From an uncultured cyanobacterium (GTDB lineage Bacteria > Cyanobacteriota > Cyanobacteriia > CACIAM-69d): DNA of 46,179 nucleotides. This document shows positions 8,491-17,040 of the stretch, one piece after another. Below the pieces are notes generated by a model. It was not told the DNA's origin, did no database searches, and was given only the letters and a program-made list of their open reading frames with translations. The first letter of the stretch is position 1, and each line of letters opens with the position of its first letter. Made by a program: the position numbers and the translations under genes. Where the stretch lies: contig CALGDE010000124.1 in the NCBI GenBank assembly GCA_937883785.1, positions 1 to 46,179 on the forward strand, given 5' to 3'.

Positions 8491-10890
8491 TCAGTCGGAA
8501 GAGGAACGACGGCGACGACGACGGCGAGGAGGTCCATCCCCGGCAGCTACCGGTTCTGGCGTGTTGTCGACATCGCTCGATCCTGAATCATCGGACTCGG
8601 GCGTCACCACTGCACTATCGGACATTTCAGCGGGCTTCCCAAAAGCCTTAGCCACTTCCTCTGGCGATACCGTCTCCGCTGGCATGGCCTGGGTTTTATG
8701 GCGAAGTTGAGGAGCACCATTAGGGCTGCTGCCGTTGCGCCGCGATCGCCCACTGCTGCGTCCTCCACTGCGCCCGGCACTACTGCGCCGACGGGATCGC
8801 GTGGGCGGCGGCGTATCCTCAGCGGGCGCATCGTCTGAGGCACTGTCTTCAGCCACCCCGTCGTCGCCAGCAGCATCCACCGCAGCCTCTACTACTGTCT
8901 TGGGCGCCTCTTTCTTGGGTGTATCAGAGTCACTCCCCTCTGCATCAGCAGAGCTTTGATCGCCAGCACCGTTGGTCCCGTTCTCCCCGTCAGCACTCGG
9001 CAAAAAGTCCGCAGGGGGCTCCTCCCCAGGGCGCACTACTGCCACAATCGCCGTCTTAGGGCGCTCCACGGGGGTTTCGCTCAATACCACCGGCGAAATT
9101 CCCATCCAGGCAAACACTTCCTGCTCGTCCTCTGTCATGGTCACCACCAACCGCTCCGGAGGCGTTACCGTAGTGCGGCGGCGATCGCGAGAGGGCGGCC
9201 GACTGGCCTCCTCCTCAACGACAGGTTCAGGCTCACTTTGACGCTTGCTGGCGGGAATAGGAGCCGGGGTAGACCGACTGCTGCGCTCGGACGAGTCAGA
9301 GTCGCCACGGGAGTCAGAACGCGAATCGGAGCGCGATCGCCCGCGCCGGGAAGACCCACCCTCATCAGAATCCCCACGACGGCGACGACGGCGACGATTG
9401 CCGCTATCATTAGACGCCTCTTGGTAATTGGGATGATTGCTTAAATCCAACTCATCCGGTTCCCCACCATCCGCCGTCGGATCCAGCCGTCCCGGCAAAG
9501 ATATGGGATTGGGCGTGGGCGTACCGCCGCGCGATCGTCCACCGCGACGACCATTGCGGCTGGGGGCACCATTGCCACCTGGCGAGGATCGCTGCAGCTG
9601 CGGAACCCCAGGAGCAGCACCAGCATCCACCGCCCCCGGCAGTAAACAAGTGGGCTCTCCCTCATCATCAGGCAACTTCACCAAATGCCCCAAACCGCCA
9701 CAGGTAGGGCACGCCTGTCCAAATAACTCATAAATGTTTTGCCCCTGGCGCTTCCGAGTCAGCTCCACCAGCCCCAACTCCGACAGCTCCGCAATTTGCG
9801 GTCGCGCCTTATCAGACCGCAACGCCTTATCAAACTGCTCCAGCACCTGCATGCGATCCGCATTAGACTCCATATCAATAAAGTCCACCACAATCACCCC
9901 CGCCAAGTTTCGCAACTTAAGCTGGTGAGCAATTTCTACCGCCGCCTCGCAATTAGTCCACAGCACCGTTTCCCGCGCCGTCGCCGATCGCGTAAACGAC
10001 CCCGAATTCACATCAATAACCGTCAGTGCCTCCGTGGGCTCAATAATGATATAGCCCCCCGACGGCAAGTCAGCTCGCGGCTTCAACGATTCCCGAATCA
10101 CCGAATTCACCCGGAAATACTCCAGCAGCGGCGTACGCTCCCGGTGGTGATCTACCAACACCTTATTCCCCGTATTCCAGCTCCCCATACGCTGCTTCAC
10201 CCGCTTCATCCCCGTATGGGAATCCACCACAATACGGTTCACGTCGGAACTGTACACATCCCGCAGCACGCGCTGTACAAAATCATCATCCCGATTTAAC
10301 AACGCCGGAGCCCGCGTTCCCTGGGCATCCTGCTGAATTTCTTCCCACTGGCGCTGGAGATTCTCCAGATCCGCCATAATCGCCTCTTCCGGCACCCCTT
10401 CCGCTTCTGTACGCACCAGCAGTCCCATCCCCGCCGGCTTAATCAAAATCGCCAACGCCCGCAACCGATGCCGCTCGCTGTCCTTATCGATGCGCCGGGA
10501 CAGGTTCACCCCCTGACCGTAAGGCAGCAGCACCAAATACCGTCCAGGCAACGTCACCTTGCCGGTAAGGCGTGGTCCCTTATTGCCCGTGGGCTCCTTC
10601 ATAATTTGCACCAGCACCTTTTGCTGAGGTACCAGCAGCTCCGTAATGGACCCGGCGGATCGCCGCCGTCGCAGGGGTCCTAAATCGGAAACGTGAATAA
10701 ATCCGTTGCGCTCTGAATCGCCAATATTTACAAACGCTGCGTCAATGCCCGGCAACACGTTCTCCACGACGCCGAGATAAATATCGCTCACCTGGTGACT
10801 TCCCTGAGCCACGATTAACTCTTGAACGCTATCCTCACTGAAAACCGCTGCGATGCGATGTTGCTCAGCGATAACAATTTGCTTCGGCAT
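8491..10890 (-). CDS. rne: Ribonuclease E/G
   Basis: The 799 aa protein has the RNase E catalytic half at about residues 1-410. It includes the S1 domain (VSDIYLGVVENVLPGIDAAF), the DNase I-like region with TVIDVNSGSFTR and VVDFIDME (metal-binding Asp residues), and the zinc-link CPTCGG. A long Arg/Ser/Pro/Asp-rich tail follows and ends RRRRRRSSSD. That tail is the cyanobacterial PNPase-binding signature known from work on Nostoc and relatives. I chose ATG at 10890, preceded by GAGG at a good spacing; the extra TTG at 10902 is not needed. Tail length makes it longer than many cyanobacterial homologs. Confidence 0.95.
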   Translation of the reverse strand: MPKQIVIAEQHRIAAVFSEDSVQELIVAQGSHQVSDIYLGVVENVLPGIDAAFVNIGDSERNGFIHVSDLGPLRRRRSAGSITELLVPQQKVLVQIMKEPTGNKGPRLTGKVTLPGRYLVLLPYGQGVNLSRRIDKDSERHRLRALAILIKPAGMGLLVRTEAEGVPEEAIMADLENLQRQWEEIQQDAQGTRAPALLNRDDDFVQRVLRDVYSSDVNRIVVDSHTGMKRVKQRMGSWNTGNKVLVDHHRERTPLLEYFRVNSVIRESLKPRADLPSGGYIIIEPTEALTVIDVNSGSFTRSATARETVLWTNCEAAVEIAHQLKLRNLAGVIVVDFIDMESNADRMQVLEQFDKALRSDKARPQIAELSELGLVELTRKRQGQNIYELFGQACPTCGGLGHLVKLPDDEGEPTCLLPGAVDAGAAPGVPQLQRSSPGGNGAPSRNGRRGGRSRGGTPTPNPISLPGRLDPTADGGEPDELDLSNHPNYQEASNDSGNRRRRRRRGDSDEGGSSRRGRSRSDSRSDSRGDSDSSERSSRSTPAPIPASKRQSEPEPVVEEEASRPPSRDRRRTTVTPPERLVVTMTEDEQEVFAWMGISPVVLSETPVERPKTAIVAVVRPGEEPPADFLPSADGENGTNGAGDQSSADAEGSDSDTPKKEAPKTVVEAAVDAAGDDGVAEDSASDDAPAEDTPPPTRSRRRSSAGRSGGRSSGRSRRNGSSPNGAPQLRHKTQAMPAETVSPEEVAKAFGKPAEMSDSAVVTPESDDSGSSDVDNTPEPVAAGDGPPRRRRRRRSSSD

Positions 10891-12038
10891 GAATTTCCTC
10901 AAAATTGAAGCGGTACCGGGATCCGTTCACTGGTGAAATCGCCCTAAATTGACAGGCATTTTCTCTCAAATGTCCCCGTTTTCGCCGTTGCTCCTAACCT
11001 TGAATCGCTCTAAACTGGCGAAATGAAAACGCTGAAGTCACTGGGCAAAGACAACGTAAAGTAGCCCACCAAAACAGCTCTCACAGTCACAAGGAACGCA
11101 AACACGAACGGGAAAACCAGTAGTACCTACAGGGATCTGGCAACCATAGTTAAAAAGAAAAGTGAAAAACAAACACTAAAAGCTGTGAGCCTATGCCAGG
11201 TGATATCGTAAATAGCGATACCGTTAACAGCGACGTTCTTAACGCTGGGCTAAAACCCTGAACTCAGGCAATTTCTCTACAACGGCTTCAATAATTCACC
11301 TTAGAAAGTCCCTCGAATCGTTTCGAAGTGCTTCCTTCCCCAAGGGTTCGAGATTAGCAACAGCAAGCGAACAACAAGATCAGTGCATGATCAGCGCAAT
11401 GTCAAAACAGGGCAGCAAGTGTGGCATCCGTTGCTTTGACCTTGCTTCGATCATTCTCTAACGCTCTTTTAAAGACTTAACGTTTAAAACGCTATCTGAA
11501 AATCTGAATTAGCTCTGGTTTCACCCCTGGCAACTGCGGCAGTGTCTAACAACACTTTCGGTGGCTGCCGTCAGGGGAAGTGGCAGAAACTTAGACGGTC
11601 GCTCGAGTAGGCGTTGAGCGAAGTACAAATAGCACTTAAAAGCGGATTAAAATTCAAAGTCGCGTTAGATAGCGTCGTTATCCCAATAATCATCGAATAA
11701 GACAACTACTAAATCGTTGTTTCACTCCTTTGGAGTATTCTCTCTGCATCGCCGTCTTAACCAAGCGAGCAGGTCACCCTCGGAGGCGAGCACACCACAA
11801 TAGCAGTTCAAAGCGTTCGTCCAATCTTTCAGACAGCTTCTGTCAGATTAAGACTTTGGCATTTGTTCTTGCTGTGGCGGTGCAAAAACTGAGCCGTCGG
11901 TACTCCCAGATAGACCACGTTGTGAATTAGATCTAGGTTCTCGAGCAGCTTAGCTAACAGTGTAACAGTATTGGTTCCTAATGGATCGTTTAATGAGAAA
12001 GGAACCCCGTAAATGCACTCTCACGCCTGATTTGATTA
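10891..12038 (-). promoter_or_regulatory. Long gene-free region, probable rne 5' leader
   Basis: About 1.15 kb carries no convincing gene on either strand; the small ORFs have no coding character. It lies upstream of rne on the minus strand. Cyanobacterial rne mRNAs are known to have long leaders through which RNase E limits its own synthesis at U-rich sites. A matching U-rich tract on the minus strand lies at about 11147-11181 (A-rich as written on plus). Transcription start and leader length cannot be read from sequence. It also separates the CPBP gene from rne. Confidence 0.45.
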
Positions 12039-12980
12039 TCACTTGCCGTTGCGGATTATGTTCTGGTGTCGTCGCCATTCGCTGATGGTTTTCCAGGCGG
12101 CGATCGCCCCCACAATCAACCCTCCCAAAATAAAAAGCCCAGATCCCACCACGAGAAGCTGGTCTCTCATCGGTAAATTATCCACAGCGCCAGGGTTGCT
12201 AAACCACCGTTCTTGCATTTCAGGGGAGCCAAAGATTTTAACCACAATCAAGGGGGTTAAAACAAATCCGTTGTGTAGCCCGTGACCGAGCACTGCCCAG
12301 AGGAAACCGTAGCGCAGCCGTAGAAATCCCATCCACAGGGCCAAAATGGTTTGGGGAAGGACCAAAATTGGCAGCAGTTGCCACACGTCCTGTTCATAGT
12401 TGGTGATATGAATTGCGCCGAACAGAACGGTGCTTAGGTAGAAAATGATTCTGGGGTAGCGACGGTAGAAGTTTTCTAACGCTTTTAGCTTTGGGGGCGA
12501 TCGCCACAGGTAAAAATTCAGTGCCGTTAGGGCAGCGATGGTTAGCCCTAAGGCGGGCATGGTTATGCCAGCGGCGATCACGATTAAGCAAAAAATAATG
12601 GACGCTGGTAGGGCCAGGTTAACGGCTTTTGGGCGCAGGGGCAGGCGGAAGATAATTTCTTCCACGGTGGGCAAAATAACGACGGTTAGGGCAAACAGCC
12701 ACCAGGGCGATAGCTCGGTGAAAAAATCCGGATTGGCGTTGCTGTCCTGAACGCCGAGGGTGCCAATGATAATGCCAACGGCAAAAATTGGCAGCAGATG
12801 CAAACTGTAAAGACGTAGAGACTGCTTACAGGTTTGGGGCAGCGATTGGGGTTGGGACGAGGTTGTTAAAACGGGCGATCGCAAAAACGCCAAGTATTTT
12901 CCCAGCAAGCTCCTGGGCTGGGAATTTAAAGCCTCTTCAGGACCAGAAGCCGTAGCAGTGTTGTCAGAACTGTCAGCCAT
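12039..12980 (-). CDS. CPBP-family intramembrane glutamic protease (CAAX-like)
   Basis: The 313 aa protein has several membrane segments and the three CPBP motifs: VEEIIFRLPLR (EExxxR), FGAIHITN and AVLGHGLHNGF (HxxxN). These supply the Glu/His active site of the Abi/CAAX protease family. The first 60 residues are Ser/Thr/Gln-rich and probably cytosolic. Family members process lipidated or membrane proteins or act in self-protection; the substrate here is unknown. It has an ATG start at 12980 and lies downstream of the DUF3120 gene on the same strand. Confidence 0.88.
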   Translation of the reverse strand: MADSSDNTATASGPEEALNSQPRSLLGKYLAFLRSPVLTTSSQPQSLPQTCKQSLRLYSLHLLPIFAVGIIIGTLGVQDSNANPDFFTELSPWWLFALTVVILPTVEEIIFRLPLRPKAVNLALPASIIFCLIVIAAGITMPALGLTIAALTALNFYLWRSPPKLKALENFYRRYPRIIFYLSTVLFGAIHITNYEQDVWQLLPILVLPQTILALWMGFLRLRYGFLWAVLGHGLHNGFVLTPLIVVKIFGSPEMQERWFSNPGAVDNLPMRDQLLVVGSGLFILGGLIVGAIAAWKTISEWRRHQNIIRNGK

Positions 12981-13125
12981 AGTTGCCAGGGTAATTTACC
13001 AGGAGTCACAGCGCTTTCATCTACGCACCCAGTCTACAAACTTGGTTATAGTCTTTTTTTCCACCGCTGGAAGGTTTTACCAACCAGGCTCCAGAAGATG
13101 AATATTTTGGGATACGCGCACCCTG

Positions 13126-13169
13126 AAGATCAAAAAACGATGGCGTGAACTTCTTGGAATTTTGATCTT
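13126..13169 (-). terminator. Possible terminator hairpin downstream of the DUF3120 gene
   Basis: AAGATCAAAA (13126-13135) and TTTTGATCTT (13160-13169) form a perfect 10-bp stem with a 24-nt loop. It sits just after the stop of the minus-strand DUF3120 gene and before the CPBP gene. The stem is AT-rich, so this may be a weak terminator or a processing site. Confidence 0.4.
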
Positions 13170-13249
13170 TAACCTTAATTTAGGCAGATTTCGAATTAGT
13201 GTTCTGGTTTTCTTAGCAACCTGCCCCTCGGTTACTTCAAACTGCTCGC

Positions 13250-14245
13250 TTACATTTTGCCAAACATGGCCGTCAGCCAAAATAAACCGTCCACCGCCAA
13301 GGTATTCAACACAGCGCCAGCAAAAACCCACGCTGCCACCTGGCGCGATCGCAGCGCCACGCCACCAGAGATCAACAAAGCCGATGCGCAAACCACCGCC
13401 CATCCAAAGCCCGACAAAGTATTCATTTGAATGAGGGCATCGGTCAAAATGGGTGAGATTTCCCTAGGCTCCACCCGCATTACCTGCTCCCAATAGGGAA
13501 TCAGATCAACGGACCACAGGTAAGCATCAGTAACGGCGGTACCTAGCAAGGAACCCAGGTAAAACCAACTTCCAAGGCGACCTCGTCCCATCCATAGGCA
13601 GGCCAAAGCCACCGGCACCCCCAGTGACTCCAAAGGTAGGTGCAACACAGGCTCCCAACGGAACCAACCCCAGTAAACAGCGCCAGCAAACCAGCTAAGA
13701 CTAAAACCAAATAGGATATCGCCCCACCATTTCCCACTGTCCCGGCGATCGCACCACCACGCCAAACCTAGCCATCCCAAGGTTAGGGTCAACGCGGCAA
13801 TGGGATAGGCTCGCACCAGAGGAGCCTCGAGAAAAACCGGACCGGAAACTAAAAATGCGCCGATAGCCAACCCTTTCCAGCGAGTGAGTTCTGTGGCGAT
13901 CGCCTCGGATGGAACTTCAGATGCATCTAGAGATTCTGGCAACAAAGTAGATTCTGTCACCAAAGGACATGACTCAGCAACAGGAGTGGTAGAAGACAGA
14001 TTATTAGCGGAACTACTAGCGGTGCTGTCAATAATGTTGTCGGCGTTTGCGTTGTTCGCTGCCTGATTTGACAAAGCAGGTGTTGGGATCATGCGTTCTG
14101 CGGCCAAGACTTGCAACCCGGCAATGGAAGGGGACAGGGGTGGGGGAAAAACAGCGTCCGATGGTTCAAATCCTACAGGCTTTGGCTGCCTGTTAAATGA
14201 GAATTCTAGGCTGTTTTCTGAAATGTTCTTTAGTTTTCTTAACAT
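13250..14245 (-). CDS. DUF3120-domain membrane protein with N-terminal extension
   Basis: The C-terminal 220 residues match the cyanobacterial DUF3120 family. They contain multiple membrane segments and the blocks FGFSLSWFAGAVYWGWFRWE and GTAVTDAYLWSVDLIPYWEQ. The family has no known function. An ATG at 14245 preceded by GAGGAAG is the best start; a TTG at 14320 is less likely. About 110 residues before the membrane part are Ser/Ala/Asn/Glu-rich and look disordered, which is longer than I would expect for the family. ATG at 14092 is another possible start that would remove half of it. Confidence 0.85.
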   Translation of the reverse strand: MLRKLKNISENSLEFSFNRQPKPVGFEPSDAVFPPPLSPSIAGLQVLAAERMIPTPALSNQAANNANADNIIDSTASSSANNLSSTTPVAESCPLVTESTLLPESLDASEVPSEAIATELTRWKGLAIGAFLVSGPVFLEAPLVRAYPIAALTLTLGWLGLAWWCDRRDSGKWWGDILFGFSLSWFAGAVYWGWFRWEPVLHLPLESLGVPVALACLWMGRGRLGSWFYLGSLLGTAVTDAYLWSVDLIPYWEQVMRVEPREISPILTDALIQMNTLSGFGWAVVCASALLISGGVALRSRQVAAWVFAGAVLNTLAVDGLFWLTAMFGKM

Positions 14246-14505
14246 ACCATAGGACTTCCTCAGGGATAACGAAGGAAGTGCAGTACTCCGATAGGATTCC
14301 GATAAAATAGCGGGCGGCAAGATTCCGGAACCGTTAAGGGCGGCTGTCCCGGAGGTTGACCAGGGAGAAACCAGAATTTGAACCAGTGGGGGGCGTTAGA
14401 AAGCTGCGATGAAAAACTCGGTTCACAACAAATGAGCTACAGATTTTTTTAAGAAACGTTTCAAAATGGTCGATGGGGTGACTGGCTCAGAAGTAAGGGT
14501 TAAGG

Positions 14506-14670
14506 GGATTAAGACCTGGAGAATAAAAACTTAGGACATTAAAACCCAGGAAATTAGAGTCCAGAAAGTTAAAGCCCAGAAAGTTAGAGCCCAGAAAATT
14601 GAAATCTAAGGTGCTGAGCCCCCAAAACATTAAGGTTTGGGCAATCAAGGTTAAAACAGTCAAGGTCAAG
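14506..14670. repeat. Degenerate 15-bp tandem repeat array upstream of uppP
   Basis: About eleven 15-nt units run head to tail. The clearest five are at 14551-14565, 14566-14580, 14581-14595, 14596-14610 and 14536-14550, with consensus AARTTARAGCCCAGA. Units from 14626 to 14670 share a TCAAGGT core at the same period. On the minus strand the array reads as repeated NFLG(S/F) pentapeptides inside an ORF with no other support. It ends 17 nt before the uppP ATG, so it forms the leader of that gene. Confidence 0.8.
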
Positions 14671-14686
14671 AGAGAGTCTCGCAAGA

Positions 14687-15649
14687 ATGAATCAATACGG
14701 TGGCGGAGTCGGGCGATGGGTGTTGTGGGTGTTGGTTGGTTTGGGATTTGGGTTATTGGGACACCACGACGGGGCATTTGCTGCCAGTGCCAGCAACGGG
14801 GGAGCCTTAAGTCAGGTGGGATATATAGAAGGAATTGTTCTGGGGCTGACCCAAGGGCTAACGGAGTTTTTGCCTATTAGCAGTACGGCCCATTTAAAGG
14901 TGGTGCCGGTGGCGCTGGGGATGGGAGATCCGGGGGTGGCGCTGACGGCGGTGTTGCAGTTGGGCAGCGTAGCGGCGGTGTTGAGCTATTTCCGCGAGGA
15001 TTTGCTGAATTTGATGAAAGGGACAAAAACGGCAATTACTGAGGGAAACTTTCAGAACCGAGATTTCCGCATTACATTAGGAATTCTTTTAGGGACGATT
15101 CCCATTGTAATCGTCGGATTATGTATCAAGTTTTTTGTAACTGATTTTGATAATTCGCCGTTACGCAGCATTACGTCGATCGCGATCGCTTCCATCGTAA
15201 TGGCAGTGTTGCTGGCTCTGGCGGAGCAGATTGGTAGCCGGGAGCGGGGCTATGGGCAGCTTAATTTGCGCGATGGAATTTTAATTGGTATTGCCCAGGC
15301 GCTAGCGGTATTTCCCGGCGTGTCCCGGTCCGGTTCTACCTTGACGGCGGGGTTATTTTTGGGCATTGAGCGGGCATCGGCGGCGCGGTTTTCGTTTTTA
15401 TTAGGGATTCCGGCGATTACGCTGGCGGGTGTGATTGAATTTCCCACCCTGCTAGAGGGAAGCTACGGTCCTCGGGAGTTTGGGGTGTTGGCGGTGGCGC
15501 TGTTGGCGTCGGTGGTGTCGTCCTATGGGGCGATCGCCTTCCTCTTAAAATTCCTAAAAACCCAAAGCACCTGGGTCTTCGTCGCCTACCGTCTAATCTT
15601 CGGCATCGGTTTACTGCTGGCCTTAAATTGGGGTTGGCTGGCGGGATGA
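14687..15649 (+). CDS. uppP: UppP, undecaprenyl-diphosphate phosphatase
   Basis: The 320 aa membrane protein begins with a signal-like hydrophobic segment. It carries the two UppP active-site blocks: GLTQGLTEFLPISSTAHL (about 58-75) and PGVSRSGSTLTAGLFLG (about 208-224). It recycles the lipid carrier for peptidoglycan and O-antigen by dephosphorylating undecaprenyl pyrophosphate at the outer face of the membrane. ATG at 14687 is the only good start. The last 118 nt (15532-15649) recur twice downstream at 16181 and 17041. Those copies share a tail with each other (VGLLAALNFG) that differs from this gene's own ending. Confidence 0.95.
   Translation: MNQYGGGVGRWVLWVLVGLGFGLLGHHDGAFAASASNGGALSQVGYIEGIVLGLTQGLTEFLPISSTAHLKVVPVALGMGDPGVALTAVLQLGSVAAVLSYFREDLLNLMKGTKTAITEGNFQNRDFRITLGILLGTIPIVIVGLCIKFFVTDFDNSPLRSITSIAIASIVMAVLLALAEQIGSRERGYGQLNLRDGILIGIAQALAVFPGVSRSGSTLTAGLFLGIERASAARFSFLLGIPAITLAGVIEFPTLLEGSYGPREFGVLAVALLASVVSSYGAIAFLLKFLKTQSTWVFVAYRLIFGIGLLLALNWGWLAG
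15532..15649 (+). repeat. uppP 3'-end repeat, copy A (the functional gene end)
   Basis: This is the C-terminal coding part of uppP. Over the first 72 nt it differs from copies B (16181) and C (17041) by two bases each. After that point it diverges from both. Confidence 0.95.
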
Positions 15650-15696
15650 ATTAGGAGAATTTAAAAGCCAACTGGACGTAAACACGTGTCCTTCAA

Positions 15697-16173
15697 TCAC
15701 GCATAGTTGAATTCGTCTTCACCGAAGAAAAAATCTCCCCATAGGGATTCACCAAGATTTGCAGGTCCTACGAAAAAAACCTGATCTTCACGAATAATCC
15801 AGAGCATGCCATGTTCAACTTCCCACTCACAGTTCCACTCCAAGACAGCGATAGGCTGGTTATCACTTTGAGGCTGTGGCACCCATAATCTCGGGGAGCC
15901 TGACAGAGACAGAATATCTCTGGGGTGGTCAGGACTCACCTGTAGCTCTGGTTCGCCTGAATAACAAAAATTGCAATATCGAATTGATGCTTCACATGCG
16001 TCGTCGATCACGAGATCAGGCAAGCTATTCAAATAGTTGACACACCGTGCAGCAAAAGCGAGGTAGTGCCCTTCTTCAAGACAAACAAAAGATATTACCT
16101 GCCTGTGCAGCTCGAAGAAAAACTCCCCTTCTAACCTTCCCCACTTTTCGTGAACATTTTGGATCGCTTCCAC
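15697..16173 (-). CDS. Unknown acidic protein, immunity-like, inside the uppP-tail mosaic
   Basis: This 158 aa protein is acidic and rich in Trp, Phe and Tyr. It includes VLEWNCEWEVEHGMLWII (about 108-125), a pattern I loosely connect with DUF6985-type or polymorphic-toxin immunity proteins. I do not recognise it firmly. The start is GTG at 16173, and an in-frame TAG six bases upstream closes the frame. It begins 8 nt from uppP-tail copy B, so the true N-terminus may have been lost at that junction. It lies between tail copies A and B, on the strand opposite to uppP. Confidence 0.6.
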   Translation of the reverse strand: MEAIQNVHEKWGRLEGEFFFELHRQVISFVCLEEGHYLAFAARCVNYLNSLPDLVIDDACEASIRYCNFCYSGEPELQVSPDHPRDILSLSGSPRLWVPQPQSDNQPIAVLEWNCEWEVEHGMLWIIREDQVFFVGPANLGESLWGDFFFGEDEFNYA

Positions 16174-16180
16174 TGCCTAT

Positions 16181-16307
16181 GGTCGCCTTCCTCTTAAAAT
16201 TCCTCAAAACCCAAAGCACCTGGGTCTTCGTCGCCTACCGTCTAATCTTCGGTGTGGGTCTATTGGCAGCGCTAAACTTTGGCTGACTCACCGAAGGAGT
16301 TGGGTAA
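16181..16307 (+). pseudogene. uppP 3'-end repeat, copy B (fragment)
   Basis: It encodes the uppP C-terminus AFLLKFLKTQSTWVF through YRLIFGVGLLAALNFG, then stops (TGA) where copy C continues with Trp. The tail after the TGA still resembles copy C (ends GGGTAA against GGGTAG). It starts 8 nt after one accessory gene's start codon and ends 13 nt before another's ATG. Confidence 0.92.
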
Positions 16308-16319
16308 TCTTCCTCAACG

Positions 16320-16877
16320 ATGAGCAACTTCAACACTGTCAATGAAGTCACACGCTGGCGAGCATTTACGGTTGGTGATGCAGTCTATGACTTGTCTCAC
16401 CTAGATGCTCACTGGGCTGAGTATCAGGACACCCGAGACCCAGTCAAGGTGACAACATACAGATTCATCGTCACTTACGGATTGCACTGTTTTACCAAGG
16501 CGCTTCCAGGAATGTCCGACGACGACGAGCAAAGACTGATGTACATCGCCCCTCGTGAGTCTCGACCCTTTAATTTTGAGCGATACGAGCTTTCCAAGCA
16601 GTTGCCTGCCATTATTCGCAGCTTAGGCAGTCAGGAAACTTTGGTAGCTCACGCTGGCTATGGCAAGTATGCGATCGTCAAAGTTGTAACTGCTGATGGG
16701 CGAGAGGTGGACTATCTTGTCCCTTTTATGGTCTTCAAAGAACGCAAGAAACTCAGGCTACACGTTCAAAGTGCATATCCTTTAGATCAGCAGCCAGGAA
16801 GGGTCCAAAAGGTCAATTTTTTCTTAATTGCCCGTCGGTTACAGCGTAATGAACAACTGCCACGCCCCTTCAAATAG
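16320..16877 (+). CDS. Unknown soluble protein, accessory family
   Basis: The 185 aa protein contains VYDLSHLDAHW near the N-terminus, LHCFTKALPG, FERYELSKQLPAIIRSL and near the end VQSAYPLDQQ followed by KVNFFLIARRL. I recall a widespread bacterial family of unknown function with this layout (YDLSHL, FERYxLSxxLPxII, QSAY, IA) but cannot name it. There is no signal peptide or membrane segment. It begins 13 nt after uppP-tail copy B and ends just before a structured non-coding stretch. No partner gene is adjacent on the same strand. Confidence 0.75.
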   Translation: MSNFNTVNEVTRWRAFTVGDAVYDLSHLDAHWAEYQDTRDPVKVTTYRFIVTYGLHCFTKALPGMSDDDEQRLMYIAPRESRPFNFERYELSKQLPAIIRSLGSQETLVAHAGYGKYAIVKVVTADGREVDYLVPFMVFKERKKLRLHVQSAYPLDQQPGRVQKVNFFLIARRLQRNEQLPRPFK

Positions 16878-16891
16878 GCTTCCAATAACAA

Positions 16892-17009
16892 GGGCTCCCT
16901 AAAAGGAGCCCCCGCCAAATTTTGAATTTGGTATTCAGAACGTCTTTACCGGAATTCCTCGACCCTTTCGGGTAACGGGATGTCATGCGAGTGCATGTCT
17001 GCTGCATCC
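16892..17009 (-). ncRNA. Candidate structured RNA between uppP-tail copies
   Basis: Read on the minus strand, four stems occur in 118 nt. GGATG/CATCC (17005-17009 with 16978-16982) encloses CATGC/GCATG (16993-16997 with 16984-16988). An ACCC-GAAA-GGGT hairpin with a GNRA loop lies at 16962-16973. CCAAATT/AATTTGG (16915-16931, 3-nt loop) follows. Last comes GGGCTCC/GGAGCCC (16892-16911), which is terminator-like although the U-tract is poor. The GNRA loop appears only on the minus strand, which favours that orientation. It could be an orphan HEARO/omega-type RNA, another mobile RNA or a repeat hairpin. Identity is unproven. Confidence 0.5.
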
Positions 17010-17040
17010 TACTTGCATTGAGCATAGCATAAAGCCTCTG

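Noticed and set aside
11730-11930. 66-codon ORF in the rne upstream region
   Set aside because: No ribosome site, no motif, low-complexity composition; treated as chance.
13077-13403. 108-codon minus-strand ORF
   Set aside because: Overlaps the end of the DUF3120 gene in another frame and crosses its hairpin; shadow of the real gene.
14150-14200. GGTTCAAATCC resembling a tRNA T-loop
   Set aside because: No matching T-stem or acceptor stem can be formed, and the stretch lies in the N-terminal coding part of the DUF3120 gene.
16047-16286. 79-codon plus-strand ORF ending in the uppP C-terminus
   Set aside because: Its first half is antisense to the unknown acidic gene and its second half is tail copy B; the fusion is accidental.
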